From: Pseudomonas viridiflava
GTDB lineage: Bacteria; Pseudomonadota; Gammaproteobacteria; Pseudomonadales; Pseudomonadaceae
Direction: 5' to 3'
DNA length: 64,000 bases
Assembly (NCBI RefSeq): GCF_900580865.1
Contig: NZ_UTBZ01000140.1
Location: 339,524-403,523, forward strand
Of the stretch, positions 44,937 to 54,049 are shown one piece after another (position 1 is the stretch's first letter; every line of letters begins with the position of its first letter). Both the position numbers and the translations under genes were made by a program. The notes under the pieces were generated by a model. The model searched no databases. It saw only the letters and a program-made list of their open reading frames with translations, and was not told where the DNA came from.

Positions 44937-45499
44937 GCTGGAAAGAACCCGCGCTCGGTCAGCAGATCGCGGGTCAGATACAGTGCAGCCAATGCACGGC
45001 CTTCGGAAAACTGGGGATTGAGCGCCAGCGACGACAGTTCGCGCAGGTTCACTTTATCGACACGCATCGGCTCGGGCTCGTCGCCTTCCAGACGCTCTTC
45101 GTACAAATCAGTGGCCAGGACCACCTGAATCTTCTGGCTCATGTAACCGGGCGACAGCGACAGCTCGGTCAGATGCTCCAGTTGCCGCGCGCCAAAACCC
45201 GCCTCTTCCTTGAGTTCACGCTCGGCCGCTGCCAAAACATCCTCGCCGGGCTCGATCAGGCCTTTGGGCAGGGACAACTCATATTCGTCAGTACCACCGC
45301 AATACTCTTCGACCAGCACTGCGTGTTCGGCATCCAGCATCGCCACGATCATTACCGCGCCGTAGCCCGCACCTTTGCCGACCAGACGCTCATAAGTGCG
45401 TTCCACGCCGTTGGAAAAGCGCAGCTTGAGTTCTTCGACGCAAAACAGACGGCTAGTGGCGACGATCTCGCGGGCAAGTACGGTGGGTTTCTGGCGCAT
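44933..45499 (-). CDS. nudE: ADP compounds hydrolase NudE
   Basis: 188-residue Nudix hydrolase acting on ADP-ribose, NADH and diadenosine compounds. The Nudix box runs from GLIEPGED to RELKEEAGF (residues ~80-103). Forms the nudE-cysQ operon seen across gammaproteobacteria; divergent from yrfG. Confidence 0.95.
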   Translation of the reverse strand: MRQKPTVLAREIVATSRLFCVEELKLRFSNGVERTYERLVGKGAGYGAVMIVAMLDAEHAVLVEEYCGGTDEYELSLPKGLIEPGEDVLAAAERELKEEAGFGARQLEHLTELSLSPGYMSQKIQVVLATDLYEERLEGDEPEPMRVDKVNLRELSSLALNPQFSEGRALAALYLTRDLLTERGFFPA

Positions 45500-45587
45500 G
45501 CAAAGCTCCTTGGCGTGAACGCGCTACTATAACGCGGCTTTCCCGATTGTTTATGTCGGATATCTTTCTACCGCTCGAGACGTTGCC

Positions 45588-46250
45588 ATGCCTTCATTAC
45601 CGTGGTCCGACATCGATACCGTTCTGCTCGACATGGACGGCACGCTGCTGGATCTGCACTTCGACAATCACTTCTGGCTGGAACATCTGCCGCAGCGCTA
45701 CGCCGAACTGCACGGGGTCAGCCGGGCCATGGCCGAGATGGAATTGCAGCCGTTGTTCGAACGCCATGCCGGTCAGTTGCAGTGGTATTGCCTGGATTTC
45801 TGGAGTACCGAGCTGAAGTTGTCGGTGCGTGAGTTGAAACTGGAAACCGCGCACCTGATCGCCCTGCGGCCGGATGCCGATACGTTTCTGGCAGCGATCA
45901 AACGCGCTGGCAAACGGGTGATCATGATCACCAACGCGCACCGCGATTCACTGTCGCTGAAGCTGGAACGGATTGAGCTGGCGCCGTACTTCGAGCGGCT
46001 GATCAGCTCGCATGATTACGGGTTTCCCAAGGAGAACCCGCAATTCTGGGACGCCTTGCAGGCGGATATCGGTTTTGATCCTGCGCGCAGTCTGTTTATC
46101 GACGATACCTTGCCGATTCTGCGCAGTGCGCGGGATTTTGGTGTGGCGCATTTGCTGGCGGTGAAAGAGCCGGACAGCCGCAAGGGGCCGAAGGACACGG
46201 CTGAGTTTGCGGCGGTTGAGGATTACCGCAGTTTGATTGCAGGACTTTGA
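45588..46250 (+). CDS. yrfG: GMP/IMP nucleotidase YrfG
   Basis: 220-residue HAD-superfamily phosphatase: motif I DMDGTLL (residues ~15), motif II ITNAHRDS, motif III Lys in GFPKENPQFW and motif IV FIDDTLPIL. Matches YrfG, which dephosphorylates GMP and IMP. The nudE/yrfG neighbourhood is conserved. Confidence 0.93.
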   Translation: MPSLPWSDIDTVLLDMDGTLLDLHFDNHFWLEHLPQRYAELHGVSRAMAEMELQPLFERHAGQLQWYCLDFWSTELKLSVRELKLETAHLIALRPDADTFLAAIKRAGKRVIMITNAHRDSLSLKLERIELAPYFERLISSHDYGFPKENPQFWDALQADIGFDPARSLFIDDTLPILRSARDFGVAHLLAVKEPDSRKGPKDTAEFAAVEDYRSLIAGL

Positions 46251-46254
46251 TCTT

Positions 46255-46339
46255 TGTAGGAGCTGCCGAAGGCTGCGATCTTTTGATCTTGTTTGGAAAA
46301 ATCAAAATCAAAAGATCGCAGCCTGCGGCAGCTCCTACA
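46255..46339. repeat. REP-like inverted repeat, GTAGGAGCTGCCGAAGGCTGCG family
   Basis: TGTAGGAGCTGCCGAAGGCTGCGATC and its near-perfect inverse GATCGCAGCCTGCGGCAGCTCCTACA flank TTTTGATCTTG...AATCAAAAGATC. This is a second Pseudomonas REP family, distinct from the TGTGGGAGC type. It starts 5 bases after the yrfG stop, between converging genes. Confidence 0.88.
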
Positions 46340-46350
46340 GGGGTGTTGTG

Positions 46351-46791
46351 TTACTCAGGAATACGCAGAGTCTGCCCCGGATAGATTTTGTTCACATCCT
46401 TGAGCATCGGTTTGTTGGCATCGAAAATTTTCTGATACTTGTTGGCATCCCCGTACACACGCAGAGAAATCGCGCTGAGGGTGTCACCAGACTTGACCAC
46501 GACAAATTGCGCGGCAGTGACAACTGGCCCGCTCACGGTGATCTGGTCATCCACGCTGCCAACGCCGGCAATGTTGCCCACTGCCAACAGAATCTTCTCT
46601 TTCTCTTCCTGACTCGCGACTTCACCGGTGACGGTCACTTTGTCGCCATCCACCGTCGCCTGCACATTCGGATTGCCCAGGCCGACCTTGCTGATGTGTT
46701 CCTTCAACTGCTCACTGGCATTGGCGTTACCCGGGGTCAGAAGATCGAGCAGCTTTTCACCGGCTTCTTTTACAAAACTTAAAAGACTCAT
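46351..46791 (-). CDS. BON and LysM domain protein (YgaU/Kbp type)
   Basis: 146 residues. A BON domain (residues ~25-85, VTVTGEVASQEEKEKIL) precedes a LysM domain (YGDANKYQKIFDANKP, ends IYPGQTLRIPE). This is the layout of YgaU/Kbp, the potassium-binding protein. No signal peptide, so cytoplasmic or peripheral. GGAGAGAA upstream of the ATG. Confidence 0.9.
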   Translation of the reverse strand: MSLLSFVKEAGEKLLDLLTPGNANASEQLKEHISKVGLGNPNVQATVDGDKVTVTGEVASQEEKEKILLAVGNIAGVGSVDDQITVSGPVVTAAQFVVVKSGDTLSAISLRVYGDANKYQKIFDANKPMLKDVNKIYPGQTLRIPE

Positions 46792-46929
46792 CGTGGTTCT
46801 CTCCATGGAATAAAGGGTCAGTCGTCCAAGCCTAGACCACCGCGGACAAACCCGGTTCCAAGCCGACCAATGACCCTGCCACCGCGCAAGCGGTAGAATC
46901 GCCCACCCCCGCCAGCGCCTGGAGCGAAG

Positions 46930-47817
46930 ATGGACATCAAGCAGCTGAAATTCCTCATCGCCCTCGACGAAACCCGCCACTTCGGCCAGGCCGCCGCGCG
47001 TTGCCACATTACCCAGCCAACCCTGTCGATGCGCCTGCGCAGCCTTGAAGAAGAACTCGACCTGCCGCTGGTCAACCGTGGCCAGCGCTTCGAAGGTTTC
47101 ACCGCACCGGGCGAGCGCGTGCTGGCGTGGGCACGTTCGGTGATGGCGGCCTATGACGGCTTGCACGCGGAAGCGGCGGCGTGTCGCGGCAACCTGATCG
47201 GCACGCTGCGGCTGGGCGTGGTGCCACTGTCGAGTTTCGATCCGCTGCCGTTGATGCAACGCCTGCACAGCGCCCACCCGAATTTGCGCTTTGAAATGTC
47301 GGCATTGAGTTCTGAGCAGATCCTTGAACACTTGGCGAACAACCGCATCGACATCGGCGTGTCCTACCTCGATCGTCTGGATAACGAGCGCTTCGAATCT
47401 CTGGCCTTCAGCGAAACCCGCATGGGCCTTTTATACGACCAGCGAACCTTTACCTTCGGCGACGCACCGTTGAGCTGGCAATCGCTGATCGAACTGCCGC
47501 TGGGCATGCTCACCAGCGGCATGCACTTTCGCCAGTCCATCGACCATAACTTCCATAGCCGTGGCCTGAACCCGCAACCATTGTTGCAAACCGACGCCGT
47601 GCATCAATTGTTACAAGCCGTACACGGCGGGTTCTGCTGCGCAATCATGCCCCTGGACGGTGGTCTGGAAAAACTCACCGACCACCTGCGCCTGCAACCC
47701 ATCGAAGACGCCCAAACCCTCGCCCCACTGGGCCTGATCATGCGCCGCGGGGCGCCACGCTCGGCGCTGGCCGAGGCCTGTTTTGCGCTGTATCGAGAAT
47801 CACCAATAGCCTCTTGA
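46930..47817 (+). CDS. LysR family regulator beside fdhD
   Basis: 295 residues. N-terminal HTH (FGQAAARCHITQPTLSMRL) and an effector-binding domain from ~residue 90 (GTLRLGVVPLSS). It lies 92 bases upstream of fdhD on the same strand, and probably controls or is cotranscribed with the fdhD/FdhF-like pair. Homologous arrangements in pseudomonads place it next to the YdeP-like oxidoreductase. Confidence 0.9.
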   Translation: MDIKQLKFLIALDETRHFGQAAARCHITQPTLSMRLRSLEEELDLPLVNRGQRFEGFTAPGERVLAWARSVMAAYDGLHAEAAACRGNLIGTLRLGVVPLSSFDPLPLMQRLHSAHPNLRFEMSALSSEQILEHLANNRIDIGVSYLDRLDNERFESLAFSETRMGLLYDQRTFTFGDAPLSWQSLIELPLGMLTSGMHFRQSIDHNFHSRGLNPQPLLQTDAVHQLLQAVHGGFCCAIMPLDGGLEKLTDHLRLQPIEDAQTLAPLGLIMRRGAPRSALAEACFALYRESPIAS

Positions 47818-47909
47818 TCGACGGCATCTATCGATAGATCGACACTAGCGATTAGACGCGACAACTTGCCGCGCCTAGTCTTAACGTTGATCAAACCGTC
47901 GGTGATGCC

Positions 47910-48749
47910 ATGAACGCCAAGCGCCCAGCCTGCGCGGCGCCTCCACTTGAAACGCCCGCGCCTGCCGCCAGCCAGACCTACAGTTACAGCGATTTACCCC
48001 GCGAAGAATCGGCCAGCACCGCGCTGGCCGAGGAAGTTGCGTTGGCGATCGCCTACAACGGCATCAGTCAGGCGGTGATGCTGGTGACGCCGACCGACCT
48101 GGAAGACTTCATCGTCGGCTTCAGCCTCGGCAGCGGCATCATCATCGATGCCACCGACATCTATGACCTGCAATTGACCGGCGCAGGCTCCGCGCAATAT
48201 GCGCAAGTGACCATCGCCAACCGCGCCTTCTGGAACCTCAAGCAACAGCGCCGGCAAATGGCGGGCACCAGTGGTTGCGGATTGTGCGGAGTGGAAGCGG
48301 TGGAGCAAGCGCTGCCTGATCTGAAAGTCCTGCCCGGTGCGCCGTTGCCGCCGATTGAGTGGCTCGACGGTTTGCGTCAGCGCATCAGTGCATTTCAACC
48401 CTTGGGCCAGTACTGCGGAGCGGTGCATGCGGCGGTGTTCATGAACGCCAGCGGCGAATTGCTGCTCGGTCGCGAAGACATCGGCCGGCACAACGCCCTC
48501 GACAAGCTGATCGGCGGACTGATCCGGCAAAAGATATCCACAGAAGGCGGCCTGGCGATTGTCACCAGCCGTTGCAGCCTCGAATTGATCCAGAAAGTCT
48601 TGCGCGCCGGCATCCAGACTTTGGTCAGCCTGTCCGCACCCACGGGCCTTGCCGTGCAATGGGCCCGTCGACACAACCTCAATCTCATCCACCTGCCGCA
48701 GAAAAGTGCGCCGCGGGTGTATAGCCCCGCGATGGAGAATCAAGCGTGA
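47910..48749 (+). CDS. fdhD: Sulfurtransferase FdhD
   Basis: 279 residues. FdhD moves sulfur from IscS to the Mo-bisMGD cofactor of formate dehydrogenases. The active C-x-x-C is in GTSGCGLCGVE near residue 120, and GREDIGRHNALDKLIGG near 190 is a family signature. Its stop overlaps the GTG of the next gene (GTGA), so maturation factor and enzyme are made together. Confidence 0.96.
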   Translation: MNAKRPACAAPPLETPAPAASQTYSYSDLPREESASTALAEEVALAIAYNGISQAVMLVTPTDLEDFIVGFSLGSGIIIDATDIYDLQLTGAGSAQYAQVTIANRAFWNLKQQRRQMAGTSGCGLCGVEAVEQALPDLKVLPGAPLPPIEWLDGLRQRISAFQPLGQYCGAVHAAVFMNASGELLLGREDIGRHNALDKLIGGLIRQKISTEGGLAIVTSRCSLELIQKVLRAGIQTLVSLSAPTGLAVQWARRHNLNLIHLPQKSAPRVYSPAMENQA

Positions 48750-51094
48750 GCCAACATCATCAAGCCGACCAGAAACCTGTCCCGCGCTACAAGCCTTACA
48801 AAGGCGCCGCCGGCGGCTGGGGTGCCCTGATCAGTGTGGCCCAGGCCTGGTTGACCAGCGACAACGCGCTGAAAAACCTGCGCATGATGCTCAAGACCAA
48901 CCAGAACGGCGGCTTCGACTGTCCGGGTTGTGCGTGGGGCGACTCGCCGGAAAGCGGCATGGTCAAGTTTTGCGAGAACGGCGCGAAAGCGGTGAACTGG
49001 GAAGCGACCAAGCGTCGCGTCGATGCAAAGTTCTTCGCCAAGCACAGCGTCACTTCGTTGCTGGAGCAGAGCGACTACTGGCTGGAGTATCAGGGCCGCC
49101 TGACCGAGCCGATGGTCTACGACGCCGAAACCGATCGCTACAAGCCGATCAGTTGGGACGACGCCTACACTCTGATTGCCAAACACCTGCAAAGCCTGCC
49201 GAGCCCGGATCTGGCCGAGTTCTACACCTCGGGTCGGGCCAGCAACGAGGCGGCGTACCTGTATCAACTGTTCGTGCGCGCCTACGGCACCAACAACTTC
49301 CCTGACTGCTCGAACATGTGCCACGAGGCCAGCGGCGTCGCCTTGGCGCAAAGCGTTGGCGTCGGCAAAGGCACCGTGACCTTCGACGATTTCGAACACG
49401 CCGATGCGATTTTCGTCTGGGGCCAGAACCCGGGCACCAACCATCCGCGCATGCTCGAACCGTTGCGTGAAGCGGTGAAGCGCGGCGCTCAGGTGGTGTG
49501 CATCAACCCCTTGAAAGAGCGCGGTCTGGAACGCTTCCAGCACCCGCAGCACCCGATCGAAATGCTCACCAACGGCGACAAGCCGACCAACACCGCCTAC
49601 TTCCGTCCAGCACTCGGCGGTGACATGGCGCTGCTGCGCGGTATGGCCAAGTTCCTCCTGCAGTGGGAGCGCGATGCGCAGAAGGCTGGCGAACCTGCTG
49701 TGTTCGATCATGACTTCCTCAATGCCCACAGCGCCAACGTGCTGGAGTATCTCGGCGTGGTCGATGACACGCCGTGGGAACAGATCGTCGAGCAATCCGG
49801 CCTGACCCTGGTCGAGATCGAACAAGCCGCGCGCATGTACGCCAAAGGCAAGAACGTGATCATGTGCTGGGCGATGGGCATCACCCAGCATCGCCATTCG
49901 GTGCCGACCATCCAGGAAATCGCCAACCTGATGCTGCTGCGCGGCAACATCGGCAAACCGGGCGCCGGCCTGTGCCCGGTACGTGGCCACAGCAACGTGC
50001 AGGGCGACCGCACGATGGGCATCAACGAGCGTCCGCCGGTGGCGTTCCTCGATTCGCTGGAACGCCGCTTCCAGTTCAAGGTGCCGCGGCACAACGGCCA
50101 CAACGTGGTTGAAGCAATCCACGCAATGGCCGAGGGCCGCGCCAAAGTCTTTATCGGCCTGGGTGGCAACTTCGCCCAAGCGACGCCGGACAGCCCGCGC
50201 ACGTTCGCAGCACTGAGCAATTGCGACCTGACCGTGCAGATCAGCACCAAGCTCAACCGCAGCCACCTGGCCCACGGTAAAGACGCGCTGATCCTGCCGT
50301 GCCTCGGTCGGACCGACATCGACATCCAGACCGAAGGCCCGCAAGCGGTCACCGTGGAAGACTCGTTCAGCATGGTTCACGCCTCCAACGGTCAGTTGCA
50401 GCCGCTGTCGAACCAGATGCGCTCCGAGCCGTCGATCATCGCCGGCATCGCCGCTGCCACATTGGGCAGTAAACCGGTGGACTGGAACTGGCTGGTGGCC
50501 GACTACGGGCGCATTCGCGAACTGATCGCCGACACCATTCCCAACTTCAAAGAATTCAACGAGAAGATCAAAAACCCGGGCGGCTTCTATCTCGGCAACA
50601 GCGCTGGCGCGCGCAAGTGGAACACGCCGTCGGGCCGTGCCAACTTCCGCGCGAACATGCTGCCGAAAGATCTCGTGCACGAACGCACGCGCGCGACCGG
50701 ACAACTGCCGGATCTGATCCTGCAATCGATGCGCTCCCACGATCAGTACAACACCACGATTTATGGTCTCGACGACCGTTATCGCGGGGTCAAGGGCCAG
50801 CGTGATGTGCTGTTCGCCAACGAGGCGGACATCATTCGTCTGGGCTTCCGGCCGGGGCAGAAGGCTGACATCGTGTCGCTGTGGGACGATGGCCGCGAGC
50901 GTCGGGTGAAGGGCTTCACCTTGCTGGCGTTTGATATTCCAGCGGGCCAAGCGGCGGCTTATTACCCGGAAGTGAATCCGCTGGTGCCGCTGGAAAGCAC
51001 CGGGGATGGCAGCCATACACCGACGTCGAAGTTCATTGCGATTCGGTTGGAAGCGGCGAGTGAGACCGGGCTGATCATGGCCAAGTCCGCATAA
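48746..51094 (+). CDS. FdhF/YdeP family molybdopterin oxidoreductase
   Basis: 782 residues, the length of the YdeP family of formate-dehydrogenase-like Mo/W-bisMGD enzymes. Near the N-terminus GFDCPGCAWGD (Cys ~59 and ~62) starts an Fe-S region; CSNMCHEASGVAL carries the Cys that may ligate the metal (no Sec). The middle is the bisMGD-binding domain and the last ~120 residues the MopB C-terminal domain (TPSGRANF). It has no accompanying FdoH/I subunits, so it likely uses a soluble partner. GTG start coupled to fdhD. Confidence 0.92.
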   Translation: MSQHHQADQKPVPRYKPYKGAAGGWGALISVAQAWLTSDNALKNLRMMLKTNQNGGFDCPGCAWGDSPESGMVKFCENGAKAVNWEATKRRVDAKFFAKHSVTSLLEQSDYWLEYQGRLTEPMVYDAETDRYKPISWDDAYTLIAKHLQSLPSPDLAEFYTSGRASNEAAYLYQLFVRAYGTNNFPDCSNMCHEASGVALAQSVGVGKGTVTFDDFEHADAIFVWGQNPGTNHPRMLEPLREAVKRGAQVVCINPLKERGLERFQHPQHPIEMLTNGDKPTNTAYFRPALGGDMALLRGMAKFLLQWERDAQKAGEPAVFDHDFLNAHSANVLEYLGVVDDTPWEQIVEQSGLTLVEIEQAARMYAKGKNVIMCWAMGITQHRHSVPTIQEIANLMLLRGNIGKPGAGLCPVRGHSNVQGDRTMGINERPPVAFLDSLERRFQFKVPRHNGHNVVEAIHAMAEGRAKVFIGLGGNFAQATPDSPRTFAALSNCDLTVQISTKLNRSHLAHGKDALILPCLGRTDIDIQTEGPQAVTVEDSFSMVHASNGQLQPLSNQMRSEPSIIAGIAAATLGSKPVDWNWLVADYGRIRELIADTIPNFKEFNEKIKNPGGFYLGNSAGARKWNTPSGRANFRANMLPKDLVHERTRATGQLPDLILQSMRSHDQYNTTIYGLDDRYRGVKGQRDVLFANEADIIRLGFRPGQKADIVSLWDDGRERRVKGFTLLAFDIPAGQAAAYYPEVNPLVPLESTGDGSHTPTSKFIAIRLEAASETGLIMAKSA

Positions 51095-51114
51095 CGCGGC
51101 GCTGAATCGGCCCC

Positions 51115-51179
51115 TTCGCGAGCGGGCTCGCTCCCACATTGGAATGCATTTCAAATGTGGGAGCGAGCCTGCTCGCGAA
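51115..51179. repeat. REP doublet with arms in the reverse order
   Basis: Here TTCGCGAGCGGGCTCGCTCCCACA comes first and TGTGGGAGCGAGCCTGCTCGCGAA second, only ~17 bases apart, with ATTGGAATGCATTTCAAAT between, itself partly palindromic. The other REPINs in the window have the opposite arm order and ~40-base spacers. Confidence 0.88.
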
Positions 51180-51237
51180 GGCGTCGGTTCAGACAATACC
51201 TTTCAAAGCTCAAAGGCTTTTCCAACGCCCACAAAAA

Positions 51238-51263
51238 AGGCCGCTTTTTCACAAAAGCGGCCT
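51238..51263. terminator. Terminator after the FdhF-like gene
   Basis: AGGCCGCTTTT/AAAAGCGGCCT, 11-bp stem with loop TCAC, with A and T tracts on both sides. Confidence 0.75.
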
Positions 51264-51421
51264 GTCCGAAGTAGCTAAAGACCGGCGAAAAACCGATAAG
51301 TTCCGGTGAAAAAACAGTAACTTGCAATATTGTATACAAGTCGTGTTATTCGTCGGATTTCGATTGTCACACCCATTCCAGAGCCTCAGGATCGGCGCCG
51401 TCATCCCTTTGAGGCTCATCT

Positions 51422-51907
51422 ATGAAGTTCTCCTCGATTCTCTTGTTGTCCCTTGGCCTGGTCAGTGGTTTAGCTTCCGCAGGCGGCACCACCGAAGCAG
51501 GTGTGGGCGGCGCATTGGGCGGGGTTCTTGGCTCGGTCGTCGGTCAGTCCTTAGGCGGCAATACAGGTTCCACCATCGGCGCAGCCCTGGGCGGCGCGGG
51601 TGGTAGTGCGGTCGGCGCCGACAAACGCAGCCGTGGCGAAGCCGCCATCGGTGGCGCATTGGGCGCGGCCGGCGGTAACGTGGTTGGCCGCAGCATGGGC
51701 GGCACCACCGGCAGCCTGATCGGCTCCGCAGCAGGTGGCGGCGCCGGTGGCGCGCTGGGTAACTACATGGGCAACAAGAGCGATGACGACGATCGTCATT
51801 ACGATCGCGATCGTGGTCGTGACCGTCGCTACTACCGTGACGACCATCCTGGTCGCGGCCATGCCTACGGTCATCGCAAGCATCACAAGTACTATCGCCA
51901 CCGCTAA
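51422..51907 (+). CDS. Glycine-zipper protein
   Basis: 161 residues. A signal peptide (~residues 1-20, ending ASA) is followed by 100 residues of Gly-rich zipper repeats (GGALGGVLGSVVGQS, GGAGGSAVGA, GGALGAAGGNVVG) and a charged Asp/Arg/His-rich tail. Glycine-zipper proteins insert in membranes, often the outer membrane. Function not known. Single gene between terminators. Confidence 0.85.
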   Translation: MKFSSILLLSLGLVSGLASAGGTTEAGVGGALGGVLGSVVGQSLGGNTGSTIGAALGGAGGSAVGADKRSRGEAAIGGALGAAGGNVVGRSMGGTTGSLIGSAAGGGAGGALGNYMGNKSDDDDRHYDRDRGRDRRYYRDDHPGRGHAYGHRKHHKYYRHR

Positions 51908-51924
51908 GGCGAATGCTTGAACAA

Positions 51925-51956
51925 AAATCGCAGCCCGAGGGCTGCGATTTTTTTTG
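51925..51956 (+). terminator. Terminator after the glycine-zipper gene
   Basis: AAATCGCAGCCC/GGGCTGCGATTT, 12-bp stem with loop GA and an 8-T run. It also ends close to the converging thioesterase gene. Confidence 0.93.
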
Positions 51957-51962
51957 CCTTTG

Positions 51963-52388
51963 TTAAACCACCAGGTATTCCAGTGCCTGCCGCAGCTTGG
52001 CGGGAATCGGCACTGGCTGATTACTCGCCCGATCGACGAATACGTGAACGAAGCGCCCGGCCGCACAAGCCTCGCTATCGCCGACCTTGAACACCGCCAG
52101 CTCATATTGCACCGAACTGTTGCCCAACTTGCCGACTCGCAGACCGATCTCGATCAGATCCGGGAAGGCGATCGAGGCAAAGTAATCACACGCCGAACTG
52201 ACCACGAATCCCACCACCTCACCATCATGAATATCCAGACCACCAACCTGTATCAAGTAAGTGTTAACCGCCGTGTCGAAGAAGCTGTAGTAGGTGACGT
52301 TGTTGACGTGACCGTAGGCGTCGTTGTCGTGCCAGCGTGTGGTGATGGGCTGGAAGTGTGGGTAGTCGGTGCGCTGAGGGGTGGACAT
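51963..52388 (-). CDS. Acyl-CoA thioesterase, YbgC/FadM type
   Basis: 141-residue hot-dog thioesterase. The 4HBT motif TRWHDNDAYGHVNN with its catalytic Asp is at residue ~17-30. Adjacent to the 3-hydroxyacyl-CoA dehydrogenase gene (same strand, separated by a 220-base repeat), suggesting acyl-CoA metabolism. Start ATG is inside normal spacing. Confidence 0.9.
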   Translation of the reverse strand: MSTPQRTDYPHFQPITTRWHDNDAYGHVNNVTYYSFFDTAVNTYLIQVGGLDIHDGEVVGFVVSSACDYFASIAFPDLIEIGLRVGKLGNSSVQYELAVFKVGDSEACAAGRFVHVFVDRASNQPVPIPAKLRQALEYLVV

Positions 52389-52429
52389 GGTTGGGCTGAT
52401 TCTCTTGTTTTTTCAGTGAGGCCGCTTGC

Positions 52430-52590
52430 TCTCACCCTAGCCCTCTCCCAAAGGTAGAGGGGACTGACCGAGGTGTTCTCTCGAAATACACCGACCTGAT
52501 CCTTCGAGTCGAACTCAAATGCTGAAACCCACGCAGATCGGCTCCCTTCGCCCTCTCCCCCCTGGGGGAGAGGGCTGGGGTGAGGGGGAA
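52430..52590. repeat. Long intergenic repeat, copy 2
   Basis: CTCTCACCCTAGCCCTCTCCCAAAGGTAGAGGGGACTGA at one end and CGCCCTCTCCCCCCTGGGGGAGAGGGCTGGGGTGAGGG at the other, with ACACCGACCTGA in the middle, match the element at 43905-44075 in order and orientation (described in fragments). It separates the thioesterase and dehydrogenase genes. Confidence 0.7.
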
Positions 52591-52607
52591 CGATTTTGGC
52601 CGCGACA

Positions 52608-53834
52608 TTACACTTGAGCAAACCCCTTATCCTGCGCCGCCAACTCACCAATCAACCGCGCCGGCTTCCACTGATCACCCTGCCGCGTCTCCAGCGCCAG
52701 CAAGCGCTGATGAATGTCCGCCAGCCCCTGCTGATCCGCCCAGGCCATCGGCCCGCCCTTGTCCGCCGGGAACCCGTAGCCATTCAGATACACCAGATCG
52801 ATATCGTGCGCGGACTCGGCAATACCTTCCTGCAAAATCTTCGCGCCCTCATTGACCAACGCCAGCAAACTACGCTCCAGAATCTCCTCCGGACCAATCT
52901 CGCGGCGCTGGAAGCCCAGCCCTTCGCTGACTTGCAATACCAGCGCATCGACCTCAGGATCATGCTCAGCCTGACGACTGCCCGGCTCGTAATGGTAATA
53001 GCCCTTGCCAGACTTCTGGCCGAACCGGCCCAGCTCGCACAAGCGGTTGTCCACCTGTACCTCCGGCGCATCTTGGCCCTTGCCGGCCAGTTCGCGGGCA
53101 CGCCATTCCAGATCGATACCGACGACGTCGTACATGCGAAACGGCCCCATGGCGAAACCGAAACCTTGCAGCGCCGCGTCGACCTGCTGTGGATAAGCGC
53201 CTTCGAGCAACATCTTGCGCGCCTCCAGCACATACGGATGCAACATGCGATTGCCGATAAAACCGTGGCAGTTCCCCGACACCACGCTGACCTTGCCCAT
53301 GCGTTTGCCTAACGCAAGCGCAGCTTCCAGCACCGCTGGCGAAGTCTGCGCGCCGCGAACGATTTCCAGCAGTTTCATGATGTGTGCCGGACTGAAGAAA
53401 TGCAGGCCCAGCACTTGCTCCGGGCGCCGGGTCGCCGCGGCAATCGCATCGATATCCAGCGCCGAGGTATTGCTCGCCAACAGTGCCTCAGGCTTGAGCA
53501 AGCCATCGAGCTCACGAAAGATCTTCTGCTTCAGCTCAAGATTCTCGTACACCGCCTCGATCACCAGATCGACATTGCGAATCGCCGCGTAATCCGCCGC
53601 CGCACTGACCCGTGCGATGCGCGCATCCGCCTCGGCCTGATCAATCCGGCCTTGGCGCACGTTATGTGCATAAGTCTCGGCCACGGTGGCGAGTGCCTGT
53701 TCAAGCATCTGTGGATTGTTATCCACCCACTGCACACTCACACCGGCATTGGCCAGGCACATGACAATGCCACGGCCCATGGTGCCCGCGCCGATCACCG
53801 CGGCCTGCTGAATATCGAAGGATGTCTGGCTCAT
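52608..53834 (-). CDS. 3-hydroxyacyl-CoA dehydrogenase
   Basis: 408 residues. NAD-binding VIGAGTMGRGI near the N-terminus, catalytic His/Glu region GLHFFSPAHIMKLLEIV and the C-terminal helical domain (GYYHYEPGSR) match the dehydrogenase half of FadB/FadJ or the stand-alone PaaH/HbdH type. It lacks the enoyl-CoA hydratase part of FadB. The last ~90 residues (YLNGYGFPADKGGPMAWAD) are the duplicated second HCDH C-terminal domain. Upstream of the thioesterase on the same strand. Confidence 0.93.
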   Translation of the reverse strand: MSQTSFDIQQAAVIGAGTMGRGIVMCLANAGVSVQWVDNNPQMLEQALATVAETYAHNVRQGRIDQAEADARIARVSAAADYAAIRNVDLVIEAVYENLELKQKIFRELDGLLKPEALLASNTSALDIDAIAAATRRPEQVLGLHFFSPAHIMKLLEIVRGAQTSPAVLEAALALGKRMGKVSVVSGNCHGFIGNRMLHPYVLEARKMLLEGAYPQQVDAALQGFGFAMGPFRMYDVVGIDLEWRARELAGKGQDAPEVQVDNRLCELGRFGQKSGKGYYHYEPGSRQAEHDPEVDALVLQVSEGLGFQRREIGPEEILERSLLALVNEGAKILQEGIAESAHDIDLVYLNGYGFPADKGGPMAWADQQGLADIHQRLLALETRQGDQWKPARLIGELAAQDKGFAQV

Positions 53835-53949
53835 GTTGTTCTCTTGTTGGCGATCCAAAGACAGACCTCAACCATAGTCAGCCAGCGACGGTTTTTGAAG
53901 TTTATTACCGTGATGATCGACATTCAGCGGATGGATAGAGCCCAACTTT

Positions 53950-54038
53950 TGTGGGAGCGAGCCTGCTCTCGAAAGGGTCATCACATTCAAAATAGTGTTG
54001 CCTGATATACCGCTTTCGCGAGCAGGCTCGCTCCCACA
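53950..54038. repeat. REP doublet (REPIN) between the dehydrogenase and RecQ-like genes
   Basis: Inverted TGTGGGAGCGAGCCTGCTC(T/G)CGAAA arms ~42 bases apart. The first arm has CTCTCG instead of CTCGCG, a small decay. Confidence 0.9.
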
Positions 54039-54049
54039 AGGGCTCTTGC

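Noticed and set aside
48740..51196. 818-codon open frame opposite fdhF-like gene
   Set aside because: Antisense shadow; the forward protein has Fe-S and molybdopterin motifs and a coupled start.
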